Notes: a model not told the origin generated them from the sequence alone. A stretch of 64,000 nucleotides of DNA from Rhodocyclaceae bacterium (GCA_020248265.1 JADCHX010000015.1:1-64000), one strand, 5' to 3'. Numbered from the stretch's first letter, positions 19,581 to 29,759 are shown. Program-made: numbers and translations.

Positions 19581-19676
19581 GGCGGGCCTCCCCGCATTGC
19601 AGCGTGGTGAATCTGGTCAGGTCCGGAAGGAAGCAGCCACAGCTACTCACTGCAAGTGCCGGGGGTCAGGCTCGCC
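19581..19676 (+). ncRNA. ffs: Signal recognition particle 4.5S RNA
   Basis: This is the small bacterial SRP RNA that binds Ffh and guides ribosomes making membrane proteins to FtsY. The conserved apical core GTCAGGTCCGGAAGGAAGCA is present with its symmetric and asymmetric loops. The ends GGCGGGCCT and AGGCTCGCC pair over nine positions (one G-T), closing a single long hairpin of 96 bases. Its place directly upstream of dnaX is the usual one in proteobacteria. Confidence 0.96.
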
Positions 19677-19838
19677 ACCCTCATTCGTGCCCCGGGCGCC
19701 GAGCGGCCGACGGCGCCAGCAGCCGGTCTCCAGCGCATCGATGCAGCGGGTTCCCAGCGATGCGGCGGTGGTCCGTCCGGAGGCTAAGGCGACAGGGCTT
19801 GGCCCGGTGGCACCCACCGATCTGAACGCGGGCGATCG

Positions 19839-21584
19839 ATGAGCGGCATGACACAGGCGCTGGCGCGCAAATGGAGGCCGAGGAGCTTCCCGGAACTGAC
19901 CGGACAGGAGCATGTCGTGCGCGCGCTCGCCAACGCGCTCGACCGCGGCCGGCTGCACCATGCGTGGCTGTTCACCGGCACGCGCGGCGTCGGCAAGACC
20001 ACCCTCGCGCGCATCCTGGCCAAGGCGCTGAACTGTGGGCAGGGGGTGTCCAGCACGCCGTGCGGGGCCTGCGATGCCTGCCTGCAGATCGATGCCGGCC
20101 GCTTCGTCGACCTGATCGAACTCGATGCCGCGTCGAACACGCAGGTCGACAGCATGCGCGAACTGCTCGAGAACGCGATGTACGCGCCGACGACGGGACG
20201 CTACAAGGTCTACATCATCGACGAAGTGCACATGCTGTCGAAGTCCGCCTTCAACGCGATGCTGAAGACGCTGGAAGAGCCGCCCGAGCATGTGAAGTTC
20301 ATCCTGGCCACCACCGATCCGCAGAAGATCCCGGTGACGGTCCTCTCGCGCTGCCTCCAGTTCAACCTCAAGAACATCCCGCCGCAGCTCATCGCATCGC
20401 GGCTCGCGTTCGTTCTGGGCGAAGAATCGGTCGGATTCGACATCGCTGCGCTCAACCTGATCGCGCGAGCCGCACAGGGCAGCCTTCGCGATGCGCTGTC
20501 GCTGACCGATCAGGCGATCGCCCATGGCAGCGGACGGGTCGACGAAGCTTCGACGCGCGAGATGCTCGGCGTGATCGACCAGCGCTATCTGTTCGAACTG
20601 CTCGCGGCGGTCGCGCAGGCCGATGGCCCCGGCCTCGTCGCGGGTATAGAAAGCCTGGCTGAACGCGGCGTGGGCTTCGAGGCCGCGCTGCGCGAACTGG
20701 CCGGCGTGCTGCACCGACTGGCGGTGATCCAGCTGGTTCCGGACGCCCTGCGCGACGATGACCCGGATGTTGCCCTGTGGCGTGACCTCGCGGCGCGGTT
20801 CAGTCCGCAGGAGGTCCAGCTCTGTTATCAGATCGCGGTCCAGGGGGTGGACGAGATCGGTCTTGCGCCCGACGAGCATGCCGGCTTCTCCATGTCGATG
20901 CTGCGGATGCTTGCGTTCGCGCCGGAACGCGAAAGCAGCGCCGAGGCGCGACCGGCGCCGGCGCGCGCACCGGAACGTCCACAGGCTGCGCCGGCCCGGG
21001 CATCGCCGGTCGCTGCGGCGGCCGTGCCGGCGGCGGTACAACCACCGGTGCAAACACCGTCGCCACCACCGGCGCGGCCCGCAGGGCAGGCCGCGGCGGC
21101 GCTGGCGGCTGCCAGGGCCGCCGCCGAAAAAAAAAAGCTGACCCGGGACGACTGGGCTGAGTTCATCGCTTCGGCACGCGTATCCGGCATGGCACGCATG
21201 CTCGCCCAGCACTGCGCGCTCGGCTCGCACGAGAATGACGGCGGCGTCGACCGGATCGAACTGGTGCTGCCCGAAGCGCATCGCCACCTGCTCGAGAACG
21301 CGTATCGGGATAAGCTCCAGCAACACCTGTCGCGCGAGTTGGGCAACGATGTGCAACTGCGCGTGCGCATCGGTGCGCCGGAAAATGAAACCCCGGTCGA
21401 AATCGATCGCCAGGCACGACGACGGCAGCAGGTCGAGGCGGTTGCTGCGATCGAATCCGACCCGTTCGTGCGCACGCTGATCGAGCAGTTCGACGCCCGC
21501 CTCGACGAGGCGGCCATCACTCCGAAATCACCCGATACCCCCGCAGCCTCCCCCGCTGCAAACACTGGACGAGACCCGAGATGA
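19839..21584 (+). CDS. dnaX: DNA polymerase III subunits tau and gamma
   Basis: This 581-residue clamp-loader ATPase is part of the replication machinery. Walker A is GTRGVGKTT (residues 46-54), the four zinc cysteines lie in [16 protein letters not shown], Walker B is VYIIDEVHM, and LSRC is the sensor motif carrying the arginine finger. Residues 365-430 are a Pro/Ala linker and 435-581 the tau-specific region that contacts DnaB and the polymerase. An A10 tract covering codons 430-433 lies just where E. coli makes gamma: a -1 shift stops after 440 residues, and a +1 shift stops at once. The stop overlaps the ybaB start (ATGA). Confidence 0.96.
   Translation: MSGMTQALARKWRPRSFPELTGQEHVVRALANALDRGRLHHAWLFTGTRGVGKTTLARILAKALNCGQGVSSTPCGACDACLQIDAGRFVDLIELDAASNTQVDSMRELLENAMYAPTTGRYKVYIIDEVHMLSKSAFNAMLKTLEEPPEHVKFILATTDPQKIPVTVLSRCLQFNLKNIPPQLIASRLAFVLGEESVGFDIAALNLIARAAQGSLRDALSLTDQAIAHGSGRVDEASTREMLGVIDQRYLFELLAAVAQADGPGLVAGIESLAERGVGFEAALRELAGVLHRLAVIQLVPDALRDDDPDVALWRDLAARFSPQEVQLCYQIAVQGVDEIGLAPDEHAGFSMSMLRMLAFAPERESSAEARPAPARAPERPQAAPARASPVAAAAVPAAVQPPVQTPSPPPARPAGQAAAALAAARAAAEKKKLTRDDWAEFIASARVSGMARMLAQHCALGSHENDGGVDRIELVLPEAHRHLLENAYRDKLQQHLSRELGNDVQLRVRIGAPENETPVEIDRQARRRQQVEAVAAIESDPFVRTLIEQFDARLDEAAITPKSPDTPAASPAANTGRDPR
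21127..21160 (+). promoter_or_regulatory. dnaX slippery A10 tract with hairpin and early stops in both other frames
   Basis: Ten consecutive A (21127-21136) plus G read GAA AAA AAA AAG in frame 0. In the -1 frame seven sense codons then TGA (21158-21160) follow; in the +1 frame TGA is immediate (21139-21141). A five-base stem CCCGG/CTGGG (one G-T pair) starts five bases after the tract. This is the arrangement used to make gamma by ribosomal frameshifting or by polymerase slippage. Confidence 0.7.
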
Positions 21585-21904
21585 AAGGTGCCATCGGCAA
21601 CTTGATGAAGCAGGCGCAGCAGATGCAGGAAAACATGCGCCGCATGCAGGAACAGCTGGCCACCCAGGAGGTCGAAGGGCAGGCCGGTGCAGGACTGGTC
21701 AAGGTCACGATGACCTGCCGGCACGACGTGAAGCGCGTCTCGATCGATCCCAGCGTGGTTGGCGACGATCGCGAACTGCTTGAGGATCTCGTGGCGGCTG
21801 CGGTCAACGACGCCGTGCGCAAGGTGGAGGCGACGGTCCAGGAGAAGATGGGCGCGATGAGCGCGGGCATGGGCCTGCCGCCCGGCCTGAAGCTCCCGTT
21901 CTGA
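21581..21904 (+). CDS. ybaB: YbaB/EbfC nucleoid-associated protein
   Basis: This is a 107-residue DNA-binding dimer with the family pattern: an N-terminal helix rich in Met/Gln ([20 protein letters not shown]), then [20 protein letters not shown] and a C-terminal helical segment. It binds DNA in the cytosol and is thought to help organise the nucleoid. The order dnaX-ybaB-recR is conserved across many bacteria. The start codon overlaps the dnaX stop, so its translation is coupled to that of full-length tau. Confidence 0.95.
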   Translation: MKGAIGNLMKQAQQMQENMRRMQEQLATQEVEGQAGAGLVKVTMTCRHDVKRVSIDPSVVGDDRELLEDLVAAAVNDAVRKVEATVQEKMGAMSAGMGLPPGLKLPF

Positions 21905-21938
21905 GCCGCTCGTCCAGTCCCGTCGCACAGCCGACCGC

Positions 21939-22538
21939 ATGTCGAACCCGCCGAGCGCGCTGGCGGCGCTGATGGAGGCCCTGCGCTGCCTGCCCGGTGT
22001 CGGCCCGAAAAGTGCGCAGCGGATGGCCTATCACCTGCTGCAGCACGACCGTGACGGTGCCAGGCGGCTCGGGGCCGGGCTCGAACGTGCGCTGTCGGAC
22101 GTCCACCACTGCGAACTGTGCAACGACTTCAGCGACACGTCGCTGTGCCCGCTGTGCGCGTCGCCGCGGCGCGACGAGACCAAGCTGTGCATCGTCGAGA
22201 TGCCTGCCGATGTCCTGATGGTCGAACAGGCACGCTGCTTTGCCGGACGCTATTTCGTGCTGATGGGCCGGCTGTCGCCGCTCGACGGGATGGGGCCTGC
22301 AGAACTCGACCTCGACCGCCTGGCGGCGCGTGCGCTCGACGGCAAGGTCAGCGAGGTCATACTGGCGATGAATTACACCGTCGAGGGCGAGGCCACGGCC
22401 CACTACCTCGGTGAACTGCTCGGCGCGCGTGGCCTTTCCTGCACGCGGATCGCACGCGGCATCCCGGTCGGCGGCGAACTCGAGCATGTCGACAGCGGCA
22501 CACTGGCACAGGCGATACATGAGCGCAAAAGGGTCTAG
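21939..22538 (+). CDS. recR: Recombination protein RecR
   Basis: This 199-residue protein acts with RecF and RecO to load RecA at gaps. The helix-hairpin-helix is at the N-terminus ([20 protein letters not shown]). The zinc-finger cysteines follow ([18 protein letters not shown]) and then a Toprim domain ([13 protein letters not shown], then [17 protein letters not shown]). Length and motifs are complete. The next gene, rluB, begins inside its last 20 bases. Confidence 0.97.
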   Translation: MSNPPSALAALMEALRCLPGVGPKSAQRMAYHLLQHDRDGARRLGAGLERALSDVHHCELCNDFSDTSLCPLCASPRRDETKLCIVEMPADVLMVEQARCFAGRYFVLMGRLSPLDGMGPAELDLDRLAARALDGKVSEVILAMNYTVEGEATAHYLGELLGARGLSCTRIARGIPVGGELEHVDSGTLAQAIHERKRV

Positions 22539-24054
22539 GTCACGCAATACACGCGGCGCAAGCGGGCCGCGGCCCGGTCCGCGCAGCGGCGGCCCGAAGA
22601 AGCCGGGCAGTCGGGGTGGGCCGTCGCGCATCCCCGGCCGAAGTGCGCGGGCGGGTTTCCGTGCGGCACCCACGATCGGTCCGGGCGGTGGGCGGCGTCC
22701 CCGGCCAGTCGGAGTCGCCGAGGGGCGCGACGCAGGTCCGGGCGCGCAGGATGCCCGTGAAGGCCGGCAGGGTGCCGGAGCCGGGCGGTCGGGCATGGCG
22801 GGGCCCGGCAAGCGGCGGCCCGCGCGTTCCGGCGGCAAGGCGCGCACGCCGTTCCGGCCGCCCCAGAAGAAGTCGGGCAGGCATGCCGACGAGGCGGGCG
22901 CACGCGGGGTCGGAGCCCCTGCTGCGGGCGGTTTCCGGCGGGCGCTGGCGGGTGATGACTGGCCGGACGCAGGCGCTGGCGCCGGCGCATATCCGCCCGC
23001 GTTCATCCCGCCCGACTTCGACCGGCCGGAGCGGGTGCCGGCGGGGCCCACGCAGAAGCTGCAGAAAGTGCTCGCCGATGCAGGTATCGGGTCGCGCCGC
23101 GCCATGGAAACCCTGATCGGGCGCGGGGCGGTGACGGTCAACGGCCGGCCGGCGACGATCGGCACGCGCGTGGCCATCGGCGATGGCAGCCACCCGGGCG
23201 ACGTGATCGCCATCGACGGCCGGCGCATCCGCGCTCGCGCCGGCGAACTGCCGAAGGTGCTGCTCTACCACAAGCCCGAGGGCGAGATCGTTTCGCACGA
23301 CGATCCGGCGGGGCGTGCGTCGGTGTTCGATGCGCTGCCGCGCCTGCGCAGCGGCAAGTGGCTGTCGGTCGGTCGCCTCGACTTCAATACCAGCGGCCTG
23401 CTGATCTTCACCGACTCGGGCGATTTCGCGAATGCGCTGATGCATCCGCGCTTCGGCAACGACCGCGAGTACGCGGTGCGCGTCCTCGGCGCGTTGACGC
23501 CGGAGCAACTGGGGCAGTTGACCGCGGGCGTCGAACTGGCGGACGGCCTGGCACGGTTCGAATCGATCCATGACGGCGGCGGCGATGGCGCGAACCGCTG
23601 GTACCGCGTGGTCGTGACCGAAGGACGTAACCGGCTGGTGCGCCGGCTGTTCGAAGCCAGTCGGTTGACGGTGAGCAGGCTGATGCGGGTGCGCTTCGGT
23701 CCGATCGAACTGCCGTCGAAGCTCAAGCGCGGCCAGTTCCTGTCCCTGACCGACGAGGAAGTGGCGGCGATCCAGGCGCGCCTCGAGCGCGATGCGGACA
23801 ACGAAGCTGCGACACCGGCGGCCCCGGCGCGTCCGCAGGGCCGGGCGCGCATGCGCGCCAGCGACGACAGCCTGCCGCGGCTGGCCGTGCCCGAGGGCCG
23901 GCCGGGTCGCAAACGCCTCGATCGACGCATTCCGCGTACGGGTGCATCGACCGGGTCGGGGCCTGCTAACCGCCGGGAAGCGTCGGCGCCCCGAGGTCCT
24001 CGCGCGCCAGCAGGCAGACCGAAGACACCTGGGCGGTCGTCTCGATCCAGATGA
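22519..24054 (+). CDS. rluB: 23S rRNA pseudouridine synthase RluB-like with long disordered N-terminal extension
   Basis: This protein converts a uridine of helix 89-type 23S rRNA (2605 in E. coli) to pseudouridine. The 511-residue protein has a 175-residue Gly/Arg/Pro/Ala-rich N-terminal extension, an S4 RNA-binding domain from about 178 ([17 protein letters not shown]), then the RsuA/RluB catalytic domain with the aspartate of [14 protein letters not shown] and the motif [13 protein letters not shown] basic tail ends it. I chose ATG 22519, overlapping the recR end; earlier starts would lie deep inside recR. The last 89 bases overlap the 3' end of convergent prmB. Confidence 0.88.
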   Translation: MSAKGSRSRNTRGASGPRPGPRSGGPKKPGSRGGPSRIPGRSARAGFRAAPTIGPGGGRRPRPVGVAEGRDAGPGAQDAREGRQGAGAGRSGMAGPGKRRPARSGGKARTPFRPPQKKSGRHADEAGARGVGAPAAGGFRRALAGDDWPDAGAGAGAYPPAFIPPDFDRPERVPAGPTQKLQKVLADAGIGSRRAMETLIGRGAVTVNGRPATIGTRVAIGDGSHPGDVIAIDGRRIRARAGELPKVLLYHKPEGEIVSHDDPAGRASVFDALPRLRSGKWLSVGRLDFNTSGLLIFTDSGDFANALMHPRFGNDREYAVRVLGALTPEQLGQLTAGVELADGLARFESIHDGGGDGANRWYRVVVTEGRNRLVRRLFEASRLTVSRLMRVRFGPIELPSKLKRGQFLSLTDEEVAAIQARLERDADNEAATPAAPARPQGRARMRASDDSLPRLAVPEGRPGRKRLDRRIPRTGASTGSGPANRREASAPRGPRAPAGRPKTPGRSSRSR

Positions 24055-24928
24055 ACGGCAGTTGCGGAAACGCTGCCTCCAGCGCAACCCGGCTGTGGCC
24101 GACTTCCATCACCAGCCTGCCACCTGGTGCCAGGTGGCGCGCCGCCTCGGCGAGGATCGTGCGCACCAGGTCGAGACCATCCGTACCGCCCGCCAGCGCG
24201 CCGACCGGCTCGTGTCGATACTCGACGGGCAGCGCTGCCATGGCCGCTGCATCGACATAAGGCGGGTTGGTGAGTATCAGATCGTAGGTCCTGTCACCGA
24301 GCGGCCGGTACAGGTCGCCTTCGAACAGGGACAGGCGCTCCGCCAGTCCGTAGTCGTCGACGTTCATCCGGGCCACGGCCAGTGCATCCGGGCTCAGTTC
24401 GACCGCATCGACCTCGGCCTCGGGAAAGCGAAGCGCCGCCGCAATAGCGAGGCAGGCCGAGCCAGTGCACAGGTCGAGCACGCGCCGGACGCGGTCGTCG
24501 TCGATGCCCACGGGGGCCAGGTCTTCCCGCAGTACCTCGGCGATGTACGAGCGGGGCACGATCACCCGTGTATCCACCCGGAAGCGGAGCTCGCCGAGCC
24601 AGGCCTCGCCAGTCAGGTAGGCGGCCGGTATCCGCTCATCGATGCGACGGCGCAGGATGTCGGCGAGCGCCTGTCGTTCTTCCTGTAGCAGGCGGGCGTC
24701 GAGGAAGGGCTCGAGCAGGTCGAGCGGCAGGCCGAGCGTGCGCTGGCACAGATAGACGGCTTCGTCCCAGGCGTTCGCGCTGCCATGGCCAAAGAAGACG
24801 TTCGCCTTTTCGAAGCGGGTGACCGCGAAACGGATGAAGTCGCGCAGCGTCGACAGTTGCAGCACTGCTGCGGCGAACGGATCCGCCGTGGTGTCGCCGG
24901 TTCCGGGGGGCGTGGCCTTGGGTGGCAT
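23966..24928 (-). CDS. prmB: Ribosomal protein L3 glutamine N5-methyltransferase
   Basis: This 320-residue SAM-dependent enzyme methylates a glutamine of ribosomal protein uL3. The SAM-binding motif is VLDLCTGSACLAIAAALRFP and the glutamine-binding signature is LTNPPYVDAAAM. The N-terminal part (LRDFIRFAVTRFEKANVFFGHG) distinguishes PrmB from PrmC, which methylates release factors. The ATG at 24928 lies just 8 bases after the PPOX gene stop and gives the usual N-terminus. It is the last gene of the dap operon, and its 3' end overlaps rluB on the other strand. Confidence 0.93.
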   Translation of the reverse strand: MPPKATPPGTGDTTADPFAAAVLQLSTLRDFIRFAVTRFEKANVFFGHGSANAWDEAVYLCQRTLGLPLDLLEPFLDARLLQEERQALADILRRRIDERIPAAYLTGEAWLGELRFRVDTRVIVPRSYIAEVLREDLAPVGIDDDRVRRVLDLCTGSACLAIAAALRFPEAEVDAVELSPDALAVARMNVDDYGLAERLSLFEGDLYRPLGDRTYDLILTNPPYVDAAAMAALPVEYRHEPVGALAGGTDGLDLVRTILAEAARHLAPGGRLVMEVGHSRVALEAAFPQLPFIWIETTAQVSSVCLLAREDLGAPTLPGG

Positions 24929-24936
24929 TCGCGGCT

Positions 24937-25593
24937 TCAGTACAGTTGCGCCTGGATCCGCGCCGGCAGTTCGCGATCGTAGGCGGCTGCGTCGATGGTG
25001 CCCCGGCTGATGTCGCCGATCATCGTACCGGTGCTGGGCAGGGCGGAACGCTCGATGCGCGCGGCGGGGTCCCACAGCTTCGACCGTACCAGCGCTTTCG
25101 AGCACTGGTAGTAGACAGTGTCGACTGCGACCACCAGCACCGAACGCGGTACCTTGCCGTCTACCGCGAACGTGTCGAGCAGCGCCGGATCCACCGAGAT
25201 CACCGCCCGTCCGTTGACCCGTAGCGTCTCGCCGACGCCGGGGATAAGGAACAGCAGGGCGATACGCGGGTCGGCGAGGAGGTTGCGCAGCGTGTCCAGC
25301 CTGTTGTTGCCCCTGCGGTCGGGCAGCATCAGGGTACGGTCGTCGACCACGCGCACGAAGCCCGGTGCGTCGCCGCGCGGGGAGTTGTCCAGCCCGCCCG
25401 GTCCGCTGGTCGCGACCGATACGAATGGCGCGGCCTCGATGAATCGCCGGTAATGCGGGTGGATGTACGGCAGTTCTTTCGCCACGGCCGCACCGACCGG
25501 CTCGCCGTAGCAGGCGAGCAGGGTGTCGAGGTCACGGATCAGGTGCGGGGTGTCTGCCATCGCTGGCACCGGCGCGGCTGTGTCGGACGTCAT
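24937..25593 (-). CDS. Pyridoxamine 5'-phosphate oxidase-like flavoprotein (MSMEG_1061-type)
   Basis: This 218-residue protein has the split-barrel flavin/F420-binding fold. The segment [20 protein letters not shown] and then [20 protein letters not shown], with [19 protein letters not shown], follow the MSMEG_1061 subfamily of PPOX proteins. It is likely a cytosolic FMN-dependent oxidoreductase of unknown substrate and not the PLP-synthesis enzyme PdxH. The start overlaps the dapE stop by four bases. Confidence 0.85.
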   Translation of the reverse strand: MTSDTAAPVPAMADTPHLIRDLDTLLACYGEPVGAAVAKELPYIHPHYRRFIEAAPFVSVATSGPGGLDNSPRGDAPGFVRVVDDRTLMLPDRRGNNRLDTLRNLLADPRIALLFLIPGVGETLRVNGRAVISVDPALLDTFAVDGKVPRSVLVVAVDTVYYQCSKALVRSKLWDPAARIERSALPSTGTMIGDISRGTIDAAAYDRELPARIQAQLY

Positions 25594-26738
25594 GGTGCGA
25601 GCAACCGATCGAGCATGCCTTCGTAGATTGCGGCGAGCAGCGCGGGCGTCTCTACCGAGACCCGCTCGTCGACCGCATGGGCGGTGGCGTTACGCGCCCC
25701 GAATTCGATCAGTTCTCCGCAGATGTCCTTGATGAAGCGCCCGTCCGACGTGCCGCCTGTGGTCGATACTTCCGGCTGGCGGCCGGTCACCGCCTGGATG
25801 GACTTCACCGCCACATCGACGAGCCGGCCCCGACCCGTATGGAAGGGTTCGCCGCCGAGGGTCCAGTGCAGGTCGAACGCCAGTCCATGACGGTGCAGGA
25901 TCGACTCCAGGCGTTCGCGCAGCGAGGCTGCGGTGCTGGTGGGCGCGAACCTGAAATTGAACTGTATCTCGACGCTCCCCGGGATGATGTTGCCGGCGCC
26001 AGTGCCGGCGTGGATGTTCGAGACCTGCCAGGCGGTCGGCTGGAAATCCTCGTTGCCCTCGTCCCAGCGGGTGGCGGTGAGTTCGGCCAGGGCCGGTGCC
26101 ATCAGGTGCACCGGGTTCGCGGCCAGGTGCGGATAGGCGATATGCCCCTGTTTGCCCTTGATCACCAGCTTGCCGGACAGCGAGCCGCGGCGACCGTTCT
26201 TCAGCATGTCGCCCACGGCGTCGACGGAAGTCGGTTCGCCGATCACGCAGAAATCGAGGTGTTCGCCGCGGGCACGCAGGTGCTCGACGACGCGTACGGA
26301 GCCATCAACCGCCGGCCCCTCCTCGTCGGAAGTCAGCAGGAAGGCAATCGAGCCCGCAGGCTCGGGATGGCGGGCGAGGAATCGCTCGCAGGCCACGACC
26401 ATCGCTGCGATCGCGCACTTCATGTCGCAGGCGCCGCGACCGACCAGTTCGCCGTCGACCACCGACGGTTCGAACGGGGGCGTACGCCATGCCCCGAGAG
26501 GACCGGTGGGTACCACGTCGGTGTGCCCTGCAAAGCAGAACAGCGGACCGGTAGTGCCGCGCCGAGCCCAGAGGTTATTCACATCTCCCCAGGCCAGGGG
26601 TTCGACGCTGAACCCGGCGGCTGCAAGGCGACCGGCCAGCAGCGACTGGCAGCCGGCATCGTCAGGAGTGACCGAGGCGCGGGCGATCAGTTCGCGCGAC
26701 AGTTCGAAGGCGGGGTGTGCAAGGGATGCCGCGCTCAT
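25590..26738 (-). CDS. dapE: Succinyl-diaminopimelate desuccinylase
   Basis: This is a 382-residue zinc-dependent M20 peptidase-family enzyme that removes succinate from N-succinyl-LL-DAP in lysine and peptidoglycan-precursor synthesis. Visible elements are [12 protein letters not shown] with the first metal His, [15 protein letters not shown], the catalytic glutamate pair in [11 protein letters not shown], and the C-terminal GGTSDGRFI. Length equals the family norm of about 375. It begins on the last base of the pilU stop codon, so the two are translationally coupled. Confidence 0.96.
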   Translation of the reverse strand: MSAASLAHPAFELSRELIARASVTPDDAGCQSLLAGRLAAAGFSVEPLAWGDVNNLWARRGTTGPLFCFAGHTDVVPTGPLGAWRTPPFEPSVVDGELVGRGACDMKCAIAAMVVACERFLARHPEPAGSIAFLLTSDEEGPAVDGSVRVVEHLRARGEHLDFCVIGEPTSVDAVGDMLKNGRRGSLSGKLVIKGKQGHIAYPHLAANPVHLMAPALAELTATRWDEGNEDFQPTAWQVSNIHAGTGAGNIIPGSVEIQFNFRFAPTSTAASLRERLESILHRHGLAFDLHWTLGGEPFHTGRGRLVDVAVKSIQAVTGRQPEVSTTGGTSDGRFIKDICGELIEFGARNATAHAVDERVSVETPALLAAIYEGMLDRLLAP

Positions 26739-27937
26739 CAGACGCCGTCCATGTTGAACTTGAAGCTGCCGAGGTCGGTGCCTTCGGTACGCACTGGCAC
26801 CTTCGACCGCGTAGCTGGCGTCCAGCCGGGTGCCGGCGCGGCCGGCTGGACGCCGTCACGCCCCGGCGCGGCGGCTTTCTCTCGCGCATTGTTGATAAGC
26901 CATGACAGATTGGTCGGGGAATCGGAGTGGGCGAGCGCCTCTTCCTGGGTGACAAGGCCGGACGAGAAGTGCTCGAACAGCGATCGCTCGAAGGTCTGTG
27001 ATCCGGGCGTCATGCTCTGTTCCATCATGTCGCGGACCTGGTCGAAGTCGCCCTTGCGGATCAGTTCCTGGATCGACAACGTGTTCATCAGCACCTCGAT
27101 CGCCGGCACCAGCGAGCCGTCCCCGGTCTTCAGCAGCCGCTGCGAGATCACCGCACGCAGCGTCATCGACAGATCCATGAGGAGCGAGGCACGCGTCTCG
27201 TGCGAGAAGAACGTCACGATCCGGTTGAGCGCATGGTAGCTGTTGTTGGCGTGCAGCGTCGCGATGCAGAGATGGCCGGTCTGGGCATAGGCAATCGCGT
27301 GCTGGAGGGTGTCCCGGTCGCGGATCTCGCCGATCACCAGCACGTCCGGGGCCTCGCGCATGGCACTGACCAGTGCATGGCCGTACGACAGGGTGTCCAC
27401 CCCAACTTCGCGCTGGTTGATGATGCTCTTCTTGTGACTGAAGTTGAACTCGATCGGATCCTCGATGGTGAGGATATGCCCGCCGCGCGACTGGTTCCGG
27501 TAGTCGATCATCGCCGCGAGCGTACTCGACTTGCCCGCGCCGGTCGCCCCGACGATCAGCACCAGGCCGCGCTTCTCCAGGGCCAGTTCGCCGAGCGACG
27601 CCGGCAGTCGCAGGTCGGTGAGCGAAGGGATCTGGTTCTTCACATGCCGGATCACCATGCCGACCATGCTGCGCTGCTTGAACACGTTCACCCGGAAGCT
27701 GCCCACGTCCTTCAGGGCGTAGGAGAAGTTCATCTCGAGGGTTTCCTCGAAGGTCTTCGCCTGCGCCTCGGACATGATCTCCCAGGCGATCCGGCGCACG
27801 GTTTCCGCGTCCAGCACCTGACCGTTGATCGGCATCACGTTGCCGCGGATCTTGATGTAGATGGGCGCTTCGGCCGTGAAGAACAGGTCGGAGGCCTGTT
27901 TCTCTGCCATCAGGTGGAGCAGGGGGGTCAGGAACAT
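26738..27937 (-). CDS. pilU: Type IV pilus retraction ATPase PilU
   Basis: This 399-residue cytosolic hexameric ATPase assists PilT in pilus retraction. The N-terminal PAS-like part begins with [20 protein letters not shown], typical of PilU. Walker A is [10 protein letters not shown] (130-139), the Asp box and Walker B follow ([18 protein letters not shown]), and the His box is [11 protein letters not shown]. About 45 Pro/Arg-rich residues are added at the C-terminus. Its usual partner pilT is not in the window. It lies between a gene of unknown function and dapE, an unusual place for a pilus gene. Confidence 0.93.
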   Translation of the reverse strand: MFLTPLLHLMAEKQASDLFFTAEAPIYIKIRGNVMPINGQVLDAETVRRIAWEIMSEAQAKTFEETLEMNFSYALKDVGSFRVNVFKQRSMVGMVIRHVKNQIPSLTDLRLPASLGELALEKRGLVLIVGATGAGKSSTLAAMIDYRNQSRGGHILTIEDPIEFNFSHKKSIINQREVGVDTLSYGHALVSAMREAPDVLVIGEIRDRDTLQHAIAYAQTGHLCIATLHANNSYHALNRIVTFFSHETRASLLMDLSMTLRAVISQRLLKTGDGSLVPAIEVLMNTLSIQELIRKGDFDQVRDMMEQSMTPGSQTFERSLFEHFSSGLVTQEEALAHSDSPTNLSWLINNAREKAAAPGRDGVQPAAPAPGWTPATRSKVPVRTEGTDLGSFKFNMDGV

Positions 27938-28013
27938 GGGAGCATCGCCGCGGGCGCCTCGGGTTCATGGCCGCCGCATGGGGCGGCGGAATCGGAACAG
28001 ACGTCGCGGCAGG

Positions 28014-28811
28014 TCAGTCCGCCTTGCGCCTGAGCAGCGACCGGAGGCTTCCGAAGATCGATTTCGGCGGATTGTCCTCGGGGGGATCGTCGACGACCGG
28101 CGGTTCGGGCTCCGGCGCTTCCCAGGCCGGCTGGATCCGCGGCGGACTGCGCATCGGCTGCTGGTGCTTGCCCATCGAGCGGAACCGGTTCGGCTTGCCG
28201 ATCAGCAGCTTCACGAGTTCCTCGATGAGCGCGCTGTCGATCTCGTCCAGCTCGTATGTGTACGACACCTCGCCGAGCTTCTCGAGGTTGCGCGTGACGA
28301 TCAGCAGGTGCCCGCGGTCCGCCAGGCCAGAGATCGTGATGGATATCGGCACTTCCGGTTCGACGACGAATATCCCGGTCTGCACATAGCCACGTTCGCT
28401 GCGGGTTTCGCTCAGGTCGAACTTCAGCGAGTTGCCCCAGAGAAACTCGCGCATCCGCGTGACCAGCGCGTCGGAGTCCTTCTCGAACTTCAGCTTTCCG
28501 GTGCCGACGCAACGCGTGCGGAGGATGACTTCCTCGAAGAAATCGGCGTGGTCGATCGACTTGCGCTTCGCGAAGACAGCGTAATCGCCCTGGCGCAGGT
28601 CTTCGAGGACGTTGGACGGCTCGACGTAGTAGTACCGGATCACCTCCGGTCGAAGGGTGTTCAGCGAGGTCGCGAGCTCGGTGAGTTGCGCATAGATCAC
28701 CTTCAGCCGTTCGTGGATCTCGCGGAAGTAATGATCGTGCAGCGCCGAACCTGACTGCTGCCGCTTGCGCAGTACTTCAGCCTGATTCTTGAGGTCGTCG
28801 AGCAGCGACAT
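28014..28811 (-). CDS. Conserved hypothetical protein upstream of pilU
   Basis: This 265-residue protein belongs to no family I recognise. It starts with a charged helical, coiled-coil-like region (DDLKNQAEVLRKRQQ), then a mixed alpha/beta core to about residue 205. A Pro/Glu-rich linker (220-248) leads to a short basic tail (SLRSLLRRKAD). There is no signal peptide and no membrane helix. It lies 76 bases before pilU and three bases after a possible 38-codon reading frame. The region before its ATG has no clear ribosome-binding site, suggesting coupling to upstream translation. A cytosolic accessory role is all that can be said. Confidence 0.75.
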   Translation of the reverse strand: MSLLDDLKNQAEVLRKRQQSGSALHDHYFREIHERLKVIYAQLTELATSLNTLRPEVIRYYYVEPSNVLEDLRQGDYAVFAKRKSIDHADFFEEVILRTRCVGTGKLKFEKDSDALVTRMREFLWGNSLKFDLSETRSERGYVQTGIFVVEPEVPISITISGLADRGHLLIVTRNLEKLGEVSYTYELDEIDSALIEELVKLLIGKPNRFRSMGKHQQPMRSPPRIQPAWEAPEPEPPVVDDPPEDNPPKSIFGSLRSLLRRKAD

Positions 28812-28812
28812 G

Positions 28813-28929
28813 TCAGTGAGGAGACCGAACGAAGATTGCGATCAACAGGATTGTGCCAACCCCGGTCAGGTTTGCAAAGCGGATTGCAAGGTCCATGCCG
28901 GGGCGGTGCGGCACCCCGGCACCGGGCAT
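28813..28929 (-). CDS. Possible small membrane protein, 38 residues, in the dap operon
   Basis: This ATG lies six bases after the dapD stop, and the stop lies one base before the ATG of the next gene. Read-through of 38 codons gives a soluble start (MPGAGVPHRPGMDL) and one hydrophobic helix near residues 21-33 (LTGVGTILLIAIFV). No ribosome-binding site is visible, so it would depend on translational coupling. Codon composition is less GC-biased than its neighbours. It fills the whole gap, which is the main argument that it is real. It could also be noncoding. Confidence 0.35.
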   Translation of the reverse strand: MPGAGVPHRPGMDLAIRFANLTGVGTILLIAIFVRSPH

Positions 28930-28934
28930 GACGT

Positions 28935-29759
28935 TCAGACGCCGCGCAACAGTTCGTTGATGCTGGTCTTGGCCCTGGTCTGAGCGTCGACGCGTTTCAC
29001 GATGACCGCGCAGTAAAGGCTGTGGCTGCCATCGGGAGCCGGCAGCGAGCCCGGCACGACGACCGAACCTGCCGGAATCCGGCCATAGGTGACGGTTTTC
29101 GTCTCCCGGTCGAAGATCCGGGTACTCTGGCTGACGAAGACGCCCATCGACAGCACCGACCCTTCCTCGACGATCACGCCCTCGACCACCTCCGAGCGTG
29201 CGCCGATGAAACAGTTGTCTTCGATGATCGTCGGATTCGCCTGGAGCGGTTCCAGTACGCCGCCGATGCCTACCCCGCCTGACAGATGGACGTTACGGCC
29301 GATCTGCGCGCAGGACCCGACGGTGGCCCAGGTATCGACCATCGTGCCGTCGCCGACATGGGCTCCGATGTTCACGAACGAAGGCATCACAACCACGTTC
29401 TTCCCCAGGTAGGCACCGCGCCGCACGGTCGCCGCCGGAACCACCCGGAAGCCACCGTCGGCGAAGGCCTTCGCATCGTAGCCAGCGAACTTCGAGTCGA
29501 CCTTGTCGTAGAACTTCATCGCCCCGGCGTCCATCACCACGTTGTCCTGCAGCCGGAAGGACAGCAGCACAGCCTTCTTCACCCACTGGTGTACGACCCA
29601 TTCGGATCCGGTCTTTTCGGCTACGCGCAACGTACCGTCGTCCAGGCCTGCGAGCACCTGGTCGACCGCATCGGCGACCTTCCGGTCGGAGCCGGGAGAC
29701 AACTCCGTCCGGCGCTCCCAGGCGGTTTCGATCAGGCTTTGAAGTTCGGCGTTCGACAT
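28935..29759 (-). CDS. dapD: Tetrahydrodipicolinate N-succinyltransferase
   Basis: This 274-residue trimeric enzyme carries out the succinyl-CoA-dependent step of the DAP/lysine pathway. The left-handed beta-helix repeats are visible from about residue 100 ([20 protein letters not shown], then [20 protein letters not shown]). The C-terminus SVVVPGSLP is typical. Length is exactly the family norm. ATG 29759 has CGGAG seven bases upstream; the open frame before it has no family similarity. It follows dapC by 65 bases. Confidence 0.97.
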   Translation of the reverse strand: MSNAELQSLIETAWERRTELSPGSDRKVADAVDQVLAGLDDGTLRVAEKTGSEWVVHQWVKKAVLLSFRLQDNVVMDAGAMKFYDKVDSKFAGYDAKAFADGGFRVVPAATVRRGAYLGKNVVVMPSFVNIGAHVGDGTMVDTWATVGSCAQIGRNVHLSGGVGIGGVLEPLQANPTIIEDNCFIGARSEVVEGVIVEEGSVLSMGVFVSQSTRIFDRETKTVTYGRIPAGSVVVPGSLPAPDGSHSLYCAVIVKRVDAQTRAKTSINELLRGV

